Shown one piece after another: positions 26,889 through 36,054 of a stretch of 46,798 nucleotides of DNA. The stretch comes from CAZOWM01 sp964583615 (lineage in GTDB: Bacteria; Spirochaetota; B62-G9; DRHN01). The DNA is taken from NCBI GenBank assembly GCA_964583615.1, contig CAZOWM010000028.1, forward strand, positions 1 to 46,798, written 5' to 3'. Positions within the stretch are counted from its first letter, which is position 1; each line of letters opens with the position of its first letter. The notes under the pieces were generated by a model. It saw only the letters and a list, made by a program, of their open reading frames with translations. It made no database searches and was not told the origin of the DNA. The translations under genes were made by a program, and so were the position numbers.

Positions 26889-27680
26889 ATGTCGATAAAG
26901 CAAAAAAGGATGAAGGAGATCATCGCGCTTCTCACCGAGAAAGACAGGGTCACGGTAAAGGAATGTTCATCCAGCCTGAATACCTCAGAAATAACTGTCC
27001 GCAGGTATCTCAATGAGCTCGAAAACGAGGGGATAATACGAAGGATCCATGGAGGCGCTACACTCATAAAAAACTATGTAATCAACAGAAGAAACAGGTA
27101 TGTGCTCGAGAAGGAAATGGAGCTGAACAGAGAACTGAAAGACAGGATCGGGAAAAAGTCCGCATTACTCATCCAACCGGGAGAGACGGTGGCATTCGAC
27201 AACGGATCTGCTCCCATATTCGTTGCGCTTCATTTGGACAAGGACATTGCCATCAATGCGCTCTGCCTCACCTTCCGCTGCGCGCTTGAGCTGTATAAAA
27301 AAAGAAACGTAAACATCATCATGCCCGGCGGATACCTCGACAGGGACAGCAACAATTTCTGCAGCGATGAAACCTTGAGCACTCTGAAAAAAATCAGGAC
27401 TGACAAAGTGTTTATCTCTCCGGGGGGAGTGGAACAAAAGCTGGGCTTGACGTGCTTCAATGTATCGGACTCGAGTTTAAAACGGCAGATCATGAAATCC
27501 AGCAAAGAGGTTATCCTGATTGCCGACTCGACCAAATTCGGAAAAGTCGAACCTTCCTATTTTGCGGACATCTCAGAAATCGATACACTGGTGACAGATG
27601 AAGGCATCCCCGAACCCTACAGAGAGCTCACACATGAGCTCGGTATCCGTCTCGTTTTGGCTGAATCGGAAACATCCTGA
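26889..27680 (+). CDS. DeoR-family transcriptional regulator (cassette 2)
   Basis: A 263-residue DeoR protein: helix-turn-helix at about 6-60 (VTVKECSSSLNTSEITVRRYLNELENEGIIRRIHGGA) and a DeoRC effector domain (IQPGETVAFDNGSAPIFVALHL, INALCLTFRCALELY, KIRTDKVFISPGGV, VILIADSTKFG). In the first effector loop DNGSAP replaces the more usual D.GTT, which also stands in the cassette-1 paralogue, so ligand contacts may differ. Divergent from the intact transporter operon and presumably its repressor, induced by a sugar phosphate. Paralogous to 13616-14392. Confidence 0.92.
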   Translation: MSIKQKRMKEIIALLTEKDRVTVKECSSSLNTSEITVRRYLNELENEGIIRRIHGGATLIKNYVINRRNRYVLEKEMELNRELKDRIGKKSALLIQPGETVAFDNGSAPIFVALHLDKDIAINALCLTFRCALELYKKRNVNIIMPGGYLDRDSNNFCSDETLSTLKKIRTDKVFISPGGVEQKLGLTCFNVSDSSLKRQIMKSSKEVILIADSTKFGKVEPSYFADISEIDTLVTDEGIPEPYRELTHELGIRLVLAESETS

Positions 27681-27764
27681 AATCTTTGAAAATTCCCCCC
27701 GAATATATATTCACAAATTGATATTTTGTTCGATAATTTAACCGTATTGGGCGAAAGTTCGAAA

Positions 27765-28235
27765 ATGATCGGGTACAAATTCCTCAAATCCCATGCCCTG
27801 TTCGGCGGGCTGACAGAAGAAGAGATCAAGATGATCAGGCCCTTCCTTAAAACAGAGCATTACAAAAAGGGAGAAACGATTGTAGCAGAAGGGTCGCGGG
27901 GAGCTAAGCTCTATTTTATATATTCGGGGTCGGTTGAAATCGTGAAAAAGGTGAACACTTCCGACCCGACCCGTCTCAGGCAAATTGCGACCCTTGGCAT
28001 TGGGAATACTTTTGGAGAGATGGAGCTTATCGACGTTCAGCCCTGTATTGCAACGGTGCGTGCCCTGGAAGACACTTCCGTGCTCACGCTCAACAATCTG
28101 GATCTCTATAAAATTTCCAAGAAAAATCTCAAGACCTATACGATCATTCTTTTGAACCTCGCCCGTGAAATTTCACGAAGGCTCAGGCGCATGGACTGTC
28201 TCATGTCAAGCTCTCTTTTTCCGGATCATGAGTAG
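27765..28235 (+). CDS. Stand-alone cyclic nucleotide-binding domain protein
   Basis: A 156-residue protein consisting of one cNMP-binding (cap ED) domain: FGGLTEEEIKMIRPFL, YKKGETIVAEGSRGAKLYFIYSGSVEIV and the phosphate-binding-cassette region FGEMELIDVQPCIATVRALED. The cassette has FGEMELID and Ala-Thr-Val where cAMP-binding proteins usually have FGE.AL...PR(T/S)A; the ligand-binding Arg is not obvious, so nucleotide binding is uncertain. There is no helix-turn-helix, so it is not a Crp regulator. ATG 27765 is chosen over TTG 27726; neither has a strong ribosome binding site. Its last 35 bases overlap the convergent uvrA gene. Confidence 0.85.
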   Translation: MIGYKFLKSHALFGGLTEEEIKMIRPFLKTEHYKKGETIVAEGSRGAKLYFIYSGSVEIVKKVNTSDPTRLRQIATLGIGNTFGEMELIDVQPCIATVRALEDTSVLTLNNLDLYKISKKNLKTYTIILLNLAREISRRLRRMDCLMSSSLFPDHE

Positions 28236-31200
28236 CCTGCGTCCCAAGCCAATCATCCCCCGGGCTGCCGCTGTGCGACAGATCGCTCCTCTCTTTGAGA
28301 AATTCACGAAGATACTGGACGGTGTAGGAACTCCGCCCTGCCTTTGCAAGTTCAAATGGCGGACCTTCTGCAACGATTCTTCCACCCTCTTCTCCGCCTT
28401 CCGGCCCGAGATCGATGATCCAGTCCGCCTCTGCAATCACGTCGAGGTTGTGCTCAATTATGACGACTGTGTTTCCTGAATCAACAAGCCGTCGAAGCAC
28501 CCGAATGAGCTTCTCGACATCTGCGATGTGTAATCCGATGGTCGGCTCATCAAGCACGTAGAGGGAATGGCCGTCGATCAACGTGCCCCGCGCGGACTGA
28601 TGCGCTTTCCCCGCCTTGTTCCCGTATGCAGGACGGGTTCTCGCGAGCTCGGCAACGAGCTTTATTCTCTGCGCCTCCCCGCCGCTCAGGGTCGGGCTCT
28701 GCTGTCCGAGTGTGAGGTATCCCAGTCCCACATCCTGAAGGAGATTCAGCGCATGATGTATCCGGGGAACTGGAGCGAAAAAATCAACCGCCTCGTCCAC
28801 ACTCATGGCGAGCACATCTGCGATGCTTTTGTCCTTGTAGCGAACCGTACAGGTTTCAGAATTGAACCGGCGCCCTTCGCATACATCACACACAACAGAC
28901 ACATCCGGGAGAAAGCTCATTTCGATTTTCTTCATACCCTGTCCCGCGCACTCTTCACAGCGCCCGCCTGCAACGTTAAAGGAGAACCTGCTCGGTGTGT
29001 ACCCGCGCATCCGCGCCACTGGTGTTGCCGCATACAGACGCCGCACTTCGCCCCATATGCCCACATAGGTTGCAGGACAGGATCGCGGCGTTTTTCCTAT
29101 TGGCGTCTGATCCACCTCCATGGTGCGGGCTATCGCCTCCCACCCAGTGATGTTCTCACACCCGTGCAGCCGCGCACCCGTGTCCTCAAACCGCCGCATG
29201 CGCCTTCCGGTGATCAGTTTTTTGAGGTTTCTGTATAAAACATCGTGCACGAGGGTGCTCTTTCCGCTGCCGCTCACCCCTGTAACACATATGAGGCTGA
29301 ACAGGGGCAGTGCCACTTCGAGGTGCTTAAGGTTGTGCAGATAGGCATTCGATATCAGAAGGCGCCCGGGCGTGAGAGCTTCCTTCGCTATATCTTTTTG
29401 TCTCCGTACAAGGGGATGTTGAAGAGGATGCTTCAGAAGCCTTCCGGTCACCGACTCTCTGCTGCGTAAAAGGTCTTTCAACTCACCTTCCGCGACCAGC
29501 CTGCCGCCGTTAATACCTCCACCCGGGCCTAGATCGATCAGGTGCTCCGCATTTCTGATCGTTTCTTCATCATGCTCCACGACAACGATCGTGTTTCCCT
29601 TCTCCTTCAGCCGATGGAGGGTGCCGAGCAGCATCCGGTTGTCGCGCACGTGCAGGCCGATGGTCGGTTCATCAAGAATGTAGCATACACCGCGGAGGTT
29701 TGAACCGAGCTGAGAGGCGAGCCGTATTCGCTGTGCTTCTCCGCTGCTCAGCGTAGGTGCTGCACGTTCAAGCGAAAGGTAGGGCAAGCCCACTTCCTTG
29801 AGAAAGGAAAGGCGCGCTTTGATCTCTGCGACAATATCCCGTGCAATCTCCATCTCCGAGGGCTTCAGTTTCAGTGTTTGAAAAAACTCTACCGCCTGAT
29901 AAACGGTCATTCGCGTAATACCGGTAATTTCGCGATCACGAAACCTCACTGCGAGCGCTTCAGAACGAAGCCTTCGCCCGCCGCACCGCGGGCACAGCTG
30001 TTCGTCTCCATTCCCGGAGCCGATCCAAGCCTTTTCTTCTCCAGTCTGGTTTTCATCAAATCCCGAAATTTGCACGCCCGTGCCGTAACATGCAGGGCAC
30101 CAGCCGTGCTTGGAATTAAAAGAGAACAGCCTGGGATCGAGCTCTCCAAAGCTCCTTCCGCACACGGGACAGGCCCTCTTTGTTGAAAAAATAGCATCCG
30201 ACCAGCGGCTGAAGCCTGAACCCTTGTCCCGCGTCTCGACCGACACGTACACAGTGCCGTTTCCGAGGTCGAGAGCCCTGTGGAGGAGGGAGCCGATTCT
30301 TCCGTCATTTTCCGGTGAAACCGTCTCCTGTGCGGCTGGAAGGTCTATGGAGTGCTCACGGAACCGGTCGAGCCTCGGCCAATTGCGTGTAGGAACAAGC
30401 ACACCATCGACACGCAGTTCAGAGAACCCCTTGGCAGCAGCCCACTTTGCAAGGTCTGTATAATACCCCTTTCGGTTCATCACCAGAGGGGCAAAAAACC
30501 ACACGCGTTTCCCCCTGTATTCGCGCATGATCCGTGCATGGATCACATTCCTGGTCTGCGGTTCTATCGGCACATTGCAGTCTGGGCAGTACTGAGTTCC
30601 GAGCTTTGCAAACAGAAGCCTGAGAAAATGGTAGATCTCTGTCATGGTTGCAACCGTGCTCTTTCTGCCGCCTCTGCTCACACGCTGCTCTATTGCCACC
30701 GTTGGAGGGACGCCGACTACGCCGTCCACATCCGGTTTCGCTGCCGGCTGAACAAACTGCCGAGCATAGGCATTAAGCGATTCGAGATAGCGCCGCTGCC
30801 CCTCTGCAAAGAGTATGTCGAAAGCAACGGTGCTCTTCCCGCTGCCGCTCACGCCCGTAATGACCGTGAATGTGTCACGCGGAATCTTCACATCGATGTT
30901 CCTGAGATTGTGCTCACGAGCCCGGCGGATGAGAATCGACCGGCCCACATCTCCGTACCGGTGGGGCAGCGATTCTGCAACCCTCTGAAAAGGGGCTTCG
31001 TCTCTTCTCAGCCATGAAACACCACTCGTTTCGCCACCACCGGTTACCCGCTTTCGTTCTTCTTCAGAGAGCCTCACAAGTGCTTTTCCCGTGTGACTTT
31101 TTGTGCATTTCATGATATCGGGCGGGGGTCCTTCACACATGAGCTCTCCCCCCCTTTCCCCTCCTTCAGGCCCGAGATCCAATATCCAGTCTGCCGCACG

Positions 31201-33921
31201 GATGACTTCGAGGTTGTGCTCGATCACCACAACTGAGTGGCCCTGACTGATGAGCTTTCTGAAGGCTTTCAGCAGCAGTGCGATGTCGTCGAAGTGCAAT
31301 CCTGTTGTCGGTTCATCAAAAAGAAAGAGGACACGGCTTTTTTGCCCTCTTCGCTCCGGGCGCCCGACAAGATGAGCAGCAAGCTTGAGCCGCTGGGCTT
31401 CTCCACCGCTCAGTGTGGGAACAGGCTGTCCAAGCCGAATATATCCCAGTCCCACTTCCTGCAGCGGCTCAAGTGTGCGAAGCACGTCCCCGGCCCCCGA
31501 AAAATATGCGCACGCCTCGTTTACCGTCATTTCCAATACATCGGCAATGGAAACCGCGCGCGCTGCGTCCTGGTTTTCTGGTATATTCCTTCTGGATTCA
31601 GCAGTGAGCGGAAGTAACTTCACATCGAGCACCTCAGGCCTGTAACGTTTCCCGTCACAGTCGGGACAGCGAATGTACACGTCACTGAGAAACTGCATTT
31701 CTATTCGCTCGAAACCGTTTCCTCCGCACGTGGGACACCTCCCCTTTCCCGAATTGAAACTGAACGTGCCGGCGGTATAGCCTCTCTCCCGTGCAAGCGG
31801 TTCCTCACTGAATAGTTTTCTGATCCCGTCCAACGCACCCACATAGCTCGCGGGATTGGATCTGGTCGTCTTTCCGATGGGTGATTGGTCGACCAGTACG
31901 ATGTCTTCGACAAGCTCGTGTCCCGTGATTCTCCAAAACCTTCCCGGCTGCCCCTCGGGTTTGTGCTTGATCTTTTTCACCGCATTGTATATCACGTCCT
32001 GAAGCAGGGTTGACTTTCCCGATCCGCTTACTCCCGTGATGCACACAATGCTGCCGAGTGGGATCCGTGCATCAAGGTCCTTGAGGTTGTGTTCGGCAGC
32101 GTCTTTTACCTCCAGCCATCCGCTCTGCGCCCTGTCACGGTCCACGTTCTTCTCCACCCCGGTCACGCCGAGAACGTTCTTTTCCCCACGCAGGTACATC
32201 GCGGTGAGAGACTTCTTCGATCGCAACAGCGCATGAGGTGAACCGGAATAGACGACACTCCCTCCCCTTTCGCCTGCACCCGGTCCCATTTCGATGATAT
32301 TATCAGCAGCACGGATGACATCCGGGTCGTGTTCCACGACAACAAGGGTGTTTCCCGCGTCTCGAAGCCGGTAAAGCACATGGATCAGCCGTCCGATGTC
32401 TCTCGGGTGAAGCCCTATACTCGGTTCGTCGAGCACGAAAAGAGTGTTGACGAGTGAAGTGCCGAGTGCGGTGGTGAGATTGATTCGCTGAACCTCTCCC
32501 CCGCTCAGGGTCCGTGACTGTCGGTCCAGCGTGAGGTACCCGAGTCCGACCTCAACGAGATATCCCAGACGTGCCCTGATCTCGTTGAGGAGCAGCTTTG
32601 TTGCCTCATCAAACGGCTCTGGAAGACGGAGATGGTTGAAAAATTCCAGACAGCGTTCCACTGAGAGGAGCATGACCTCATGGATGTTGAGGCCATTTCC
32701 CGGACCGATCCGCCAGAGCAGCGCCTCCGGCTTGAGACGCGCTCCTCTGCACTCAGGACAGAGCCGGTATGCCCGATACTTCGAAAGAAGCACCCGTATG
32801 TGCATCCTGTAATTCTTTGTCTCCAGCCATTGAAAAAACCTGCTCACTCCGTACCACTTGCCGTCGGACCACTCCCCCTCCCCTTCCAGAACCCATCTTT
32901 TCTGCGCCTTCGTCATTCTGCGCCACGGCACGTCGGTCGGCACTCCTCTTTCCCGCGCGAATGCAATAAGATCATCCTGACATTCCCCGTAGCTTTCACT
33001 CTGCCACGGTTTCACCGCCCCCTCTTCGAGCGTCTTTGTGTCGTCAAGTACAACGAGGTCATAGTCGATGCCGATCGTCCTTCCAAACCCCCTGCAGGTC
33101 TCGCACGCACCGATCGGTGAGTTGAATGAGAAAAGATTCGGGAAGGGTTCGCGGTAGTGAATTTCGCAGTCGGGGCAGTGAAGATCCGCTGAAAAACGCC
33201 GCTGATCCAGTGGGCTGCCATCTTCGTCGAGACGATACACATTGACGCGCCCGCGTCCGTATTTCAGTGCCGCCTCGATGTCCTCGATAATTCTGTGCCG
33301 GTTTTTCTCGGCGCACAGCACGCGGTCCTGCACCACCTCCACAGTCGTTTTTCCCCTCCTGTGAATTCTCCGGTACCCCTGACGCGCGAGAATTTCCTCG
33401 ATTTCCCGCTCCGAAAATCCCTCCGGTATATGAAGGGAAAAGGTAATCAGTACTCTGTGCCCGTCCCCGCCTTTTGCCCCCTTTTTTTCTTCCATGAGCT
33501 GCGCCCAGATGCTTTCAGGGGTATCGCGTCTGACAATTTTTCCGCACCCGCTGCAGTAAAGCCGTGCAGCGCGGGCAAAGAGAAGCTTCAGGTGGTCGTT
33601 CAGCTCCGTCATGGTCCCGACTGTGGACCTGGACGTGCGCACCGGATTTATCTGATTGATGGCTATTGCCGGAGGGATTCCCTCGATACAATCGACCCTC
33701 GGTCTGTCCATCCGGTCGAGAAACTGCCTCGTGTAAGTGGAAAACGTCTCCACGTAACGGCGCTGTCCTTCGGCGTAGAGCGTGTCGAACGCGAGGGAGG
33801 ATTTTCCCGAACCGCTTACACCACAAATGACGGTCATTGTATTCAAGGGAATGCGAAGGCTCACACCTTTCAGGTTGTTCTGGGTCGCACCTTCCAGCAC
33901 GATGTATTGGCCGCGCGCCAT
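28201..33921 (-). CDS. uvrA: Tandem (double-length) excinuclease ABC subunit UvrA
   Basis: A 1906-residue protein, twice the usual UvrA length of about 940, made of two complete UvrA halves (about 1-960 and 1000-1906). UvrA recognises DNA lesions and loads UvrB in nucleotide excision repair. Four P-loops GVSGSGKS occur near residues 34, 630, 1025 and 1550, and four signature motifs near 472 (LSGGEVQR), 837 (LSGGEAQR), 1391 (LSSGEAQR) and 1745 (LSGGEAQR). CxxC zinc-finger pairs are present in both halves (CSGCG, CPDCE, CETCRG, CPECRG, CPTCGG, CPDCDG; then CPDCN, CPVCG, CPACYG, CPRCGG, CEECAG, CDVCEG). The halves differ widely, so this is an old gene fusion and not an assembly artefact. Double UvrA is known from Chlamydia. 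No other excision-repair gene is nearby. Confidence 0.93.
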   Translation of the reverse strand: MARGQYIVLEGATQNNLKGVSLRIPLNTMTVICGVSGSGKSSLAFDTLYAEGQRRYVETFSTYTRQFLDRMDRPRVDCIEGIPPAIAINQINPVRTSRSTVGTMTELNDHLKLLFARAARLYCSGCGKIVRRDTPESIWAQLMEEKKGAKGGDGHRVLITFSLHIPEGFSEREIEEILARQGYRRIHRRGKTTVEVVQDRVLCAEKNRHRIIEDIEAALKYGRGRVNVYRLDEDGSPLDQRRFSADLHCPDCEIHYREPFPNLFSFNSPIGACETCRGFGRTIGIDYDLVVLDDTKTLEEGAVKPWQSESYGECQDDLIAFARERGVPTDVPWRRMTKAQKRWVLEGEGEWSDGKWYGVSRFFQWLETKNYRMHIRVLLSKYRAYRLCPECRGARLKPEALLWRIGPGNGLNIHEVMLLSVERCLEFFNHLRLPEPFDEATKLLLNEIRARLGYLVEVGLGYLTLDRQSRTLSGGEVQRINLTTALGTSLVNTLFVLDEPSIGLHPRDIGRLIHVLYRLRDAGNTLVVVEHDPDVIRAADNIIEMGPGAGERGGSVVYSGSPHALLRSKKSLTAMYLRGEKNVLGVTGVEKNVDRDRAQSGWLEVKDAAEHNLKDLDARIPLGSIVCITGVSGSGKSTLLQDVIYNAVKKIKHKPEGQPGRFWRITGHELVEDIVLVDQSPIGKTTRSNPASYVGALDGIRKLFSEEPLARERGYTAGTFSFNSGKGRCPTCGGNGFERIEMQFLSDVYIRCPDCDGKRYRPEVLDVKLLPLTAESRRNIPENQDAARAVSIADVLEMTVNEACAYFSGAGDVLRTLEPLQEVGLGYIRLGQPVPTLSGGEAQRLKLAAHLVGRPERRGQKSRVLFLFDEPTTGLHFDDIALLLKAFRKLISQGHSVVVIEHNLEVIRAADWILDLGPEGGERGGELMCEGPPPDIMKCTKSHTGKALVRLSEEERKRVTGGGETSGVSWLRRDEAPFQRVAESLPHRYGDVGRSILIRRAREHNLRNIDVKIPRDTFTVITGVSGSGKSTVAFDILFAEGQRRYLESLNAYARQFVQPAAKPDVDGVVGVPPTVAIEQRVSRGGRKSTVATMTEIYHFLRLLFAKLGTQYCPDCNVPIEPQTRNVIHARIMREYRGKRVWFFAPLVMNRKGYYTDLAKWAAAKGFSELRVDGVLVPTRNWPRLDRFREHSIDLPAAQETVSPENDGRIGSLLHRALDLGNGTVYVSVETRDKGSGFSRWSDAIFSTKRACPVCGRSFGELDPRLFSFNSKHGWCPACYGTGVQISGFDENQTGEEKAWIGSGNGDEQLCPRCGGRRLRSEALAVRFRDREITGITRMTVYQAVEFFQTLKLKPSEMEIARDIVAEIKARLSFLKEVGLPYLSLERAAPTLSSGEAQRIRLASQLGSNLRGVCYILDEPTIGLHVRDNRMLLGTLHRLKEKGNTIVVVEHDEETIRNAEHLIDLGPGGGINGGRLVAEGELKDLLRSRESVTGRLLKHPLQHPLVRRQKDIAKEALTPGRLLISNAYLHNLKHLEVALPLFSLICVTGVSGSGKSTLVHDVLYRNLKKLITGRRMRRFEDTGARLHGCENITGWEAIARTMEVDQTPIGKTPRSCPATYVGIWGEVRRLYAATPVARMRGYTPSRFSFNVAGGRCEECAGQGMKKIEMSFLPDVSVVCDVCEGRRFNSETCTVRYKDKSIADVLAMSVDEAVDFFAPVPRIHHALNLLQDVGLGYLTLGQQSPTLSGGEAQRIKLVAELARTRPAYGNKAGKAHQSARGTLIDGHSLYVLDEPTIGLHIADVEKLIRVLRRLVDSGNTVVIIEHNLDVIAEADWIIDLGPEGGEEGGRIVAEGPPFELAKAGRSSYTVQYLREFLKERSDLSHSGSPGDDWLGTQATHDPEKESLT

Positions 33922-34066
33922 GGTTTCACGATCCTTTCATTTGTATGTTCGGAGATGTGAGAATAAAGAGGTCTTAATTACAGGGGGACGATCACACGGT
34001 TCGCTCCTGCCGCGGTGGAAAAAATCTGCCGAATCCGCCGTTAATACGCTCCAAAAGAAAAACCGC

Positions 34067-35056
34067 CTACATCTTCACCGGTTTTCCCTCCTGCGCTGAC
34101 TTCATCAGGGCCTCGATCACATAGGTGTTCTTCAGCGCGTCCTCGGTATCATACCTCAGGTGAGCTTTTTCGAAGACCACGTCTGCAAAGTGCTCGAACT
34201 CGAGGCGGTACTCATTGGTTCGTTTGAATTCGATCATCTCCTGTTTTTCATTTCTCTGCAGAACAATGTGAGTCTGCTTTCCGAACGAGACAAACGCCCA
34301 CGGGACGTCGATGAGTCCTTTTTCTCCGATCACTCGATAATAGAACCGCGGCTCTTCATTCATGCTGACGTGGAATGAGGAGAGAACGCCGTTCTGGAAG
34401 CGTATGACTCCTGCGTACGTCATATCGACCATGGTCTTCGACATGTTCATCGTTCCGAATACCTCCACCGGTTCCATTCCGGTGACCGTGCGCGAAACAT
34501 TCACGCAGTAACATCCCACGTCGTACAGCGCGCCCCCTCCGAGCTCTCTGCTCATGAGGTAGCTGTTCTCGTTGTCGAGCACGTAACTAAACGCCGACTC
34601 GACCGCACGTACCGCACCGATTTTCCCCTCATGGATCATCCGGAAAACCGCTTCATTCCTCGGATGAAACCGGTACATAAACGCCTCCATCAGAACGAGA
34701 GACTTTCCCCGTGAGAGACGGATCATCCGAATCACCTCTTCACTTGTCATGGCAAGCGGTTTCTCGCACATCACATGCTTCCCTTTTGTCAGGGCCTTCA
34801 GCGTCCATTCCGCGTGCACCGAATTGGGAACGGAAACATACACCGTGTCCACGCTGTTGCTGTCGAGCAGCTCTTCATAAGAACCGAAACTGTGCTCGAT
34901 TTCAAGCTCGCCCGCCTTCTGTTTCGCCCTGTGCACATCCCTCGAGGCAAGCGCTGATACCCTCACCTTTTTGGACTTCCTCAATGCGGGGATAACGGTG
35001 TTCACTGCGATATCCGATGCTCCCAGAACACCAACCCGCAACACATTTCCGCCCAT
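34067..35056 (-). CDS. Gfo/Idh/MocA family oxidoreductase
   Basis: A 329-residue NAD(P)-dependent oxidoreductase. The Rossmann domain has GVLGASDIA (9-17), VYVSVPNSVHAEW and the family motif EKP at 98-100 (VMCEKPLAMT); the C-terminal GFO_IDH_MocA domain has GGALYDVGCYCVN. The family oxidises or epimerises sugars, inositols and dihydrodiols. ATG 35056 is supported by GGAGGTGGG just upstream and by a promoter whose expected start point (about 35072) lies downstream of the alternative longer start at 35110. It is divergent from proC and appears to be a single-gene unit. Confidence 0.9.
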   Translation of the reverse strand: MGGNVLRVGVLGASDIAVNTVIPALRKSKKVRVSALASRDVHRAKQKAGELEIEHSFGSYEELLDSNSVDTVYVSVPNSVHAEWTLKALTKGKHVMCEKPLAMTSEEVIRMIRLSRGKSLVLMEAFMYRFHPRNEAVFRMIHEGKIGAVRAVESAFSYVLDNENSYLMSRELGGGALYDVGCYCVNVSRTVTGMEPVEVFGTMNMSKTMVDMTYAGVIRFQNGVLSSFHVSMNEEPRFYYRVIGEKGLIDVPWAFVSFGKQTHIVLQRNEKQEMIEFKRTNEYRLEFEHFADVVFEKAHLRYDTEDALKNTYVIEALMKSAQEGKPVKM

Positions 35057-35078
35057 GTCCCACCTCCAGTGCTCCCAC

Positions 35079-35107
35079 ATCATACTGCGCCTATCCTGTG
35101 AAGTCAA
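35079..35107 (-). promoter_or_regulatory. Sigma70-type promoter of the Gfo/Idh/MocA gene
   Basis: On the minus strand TTGACT (35102-35107), a 17-base spacer and TATGAT (35079-35084). A small palindrome AACACGAAGTGTT (35107-35119) touches the -35 box and may be an operator. Confidence 0.7.
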
Positions 35108-35192
35108 CACGAAGTGTTACCTCTTCGGTGAAACTGTTTCCAAAAGATTGATTCCATTGTACAATATCATCACACCTCAAAAGGAGCACTGT

Positions 35193-36017
35193 ATGGATAC
35201 GCACAAAACTGCCGTTATCGGCGGCGGAAACATGGGGTCGTCCATCATCAAAGGAATGGTAAAGCAGGGAAGAGCCGCTTCCGACATTCTCCTCGTCGAA
35301 ATATTCGACGCCAGAAGAGAGGAAATGAAAACCACGTACACAATTCTCACATCGGGGGAGATCGACAGCTCTATTGCTGAATACGAAGTGATCGTCATCG
35401 CGGTGAAACCCACGGATGTAGCGGCGGTTCTCGAAAAACTCTCTTCAATTGTCACAGACAAAAACCTTCTCATATCGGTGGCTGCAGGCGTTACTCTTTC
35501 GTATATGGAGGCCATTCTGAAAAAAAGGGTTCCCCTCATCAGAACTATGCCCAACATCGCGGCACAGGTTGGAGAGGCGGCCGTGGCGCTCTGCCCCAAC
35601 AGCGCAGTGTCTGACACCGCTCTCGGAATCGCTCGCACAACAATGGAAAGTATCGGCCGCACGATAATCGTCGAAGAGCATCACCTCGATGCGGTGACCG
35701 GCCTTTCCGGTTCCGGCCCTGCATTCGTTTTCCTCATGATCGAAGCGATGTCGGACGGGGGTGTTCTCATGGGACTGCCGCGAAACGAGGCACAAAAGCT
35801 CGCAGTGCAAACGGTATACGGCGCGGCCTCATTTTTGCGCGACACGAATCTCCATCCCGGTTCTGCGATTGAAAAGGTGACGAGCCCCGGAGGAACGACT
35901 ATCGAAGGGATACTGCACCTCGAGAAGGCAGGATTCAAAGGGATGGTCATGGAAGCGGTGAAGAAGGCGGCCGAGAAGTCGAAATCGATCGGTGAACAGT
36001 TTCTCTTGGGGGGATGA
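35193..36017 (+). CDS. proC: Pyrroline-5-carboxylate reductase
   Basis: A 274-residue ProC of normal length. ProC reduces pyrroline-5-carboxylate to proline with NAD(P)H. Signatures are the N-terminal VIGGGNMGSSIIKG, VIVIAVKPTDV, ISVAAGVTL, IRTMPNIAAQVGEA and the C-terminal signature LSGSGPAFVFLMIEAMSDGGVLMGLPR with TSPGGTTIEGI. AAAGGAG lies about 7 bases before ATG 35193; the frame extends far upstream but without family sequence. No other proline genes are adjacent. Confidence 0.95.
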   Translation: MDTHKTAVIGGGNMGSSIIKGMVKQGRAASDILLVEIFDARREEMKTTYTILTSGEIDSSIAEYEVIVIAVKPTDVAAVLEKLSSIVTDKNLLISVAAGVTLSYMEAILKKRVPLIRTMPNIAAQVGEAAVALCPNSAVSDTALGIARTTMESIGRTIIVEEHHLDAVTGLSGSGPAFVFLMIEAMSDGGVLMGLPRNEAQKLAVQTVYGAASFLRDTNLHPGSAIEKVTSPGGTTIEGILHLEKAGFKGMVMEAVKKAAEKSKSIGEQFLLGG

Positions 36018-36054
36018 CCTATCCCGAGCCGTAAATACACCATGGTTTAACCAT

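Noticed and set aside
30352..31017. Plus-strand open frames inside uvrA (also 28567-29238 and 33295-33960)
   Set aside because: They are shadows of a GC-rich coding strand; the minus-strand UvrA motifs run through every one of these regions.
28201..33921. UvrA duplication as an assembly artefact
   Set aside because: The two halves differ in motifs, linkers and zinc-finger spacing throughout, so a collapsed or repeated read region cannot explain them.
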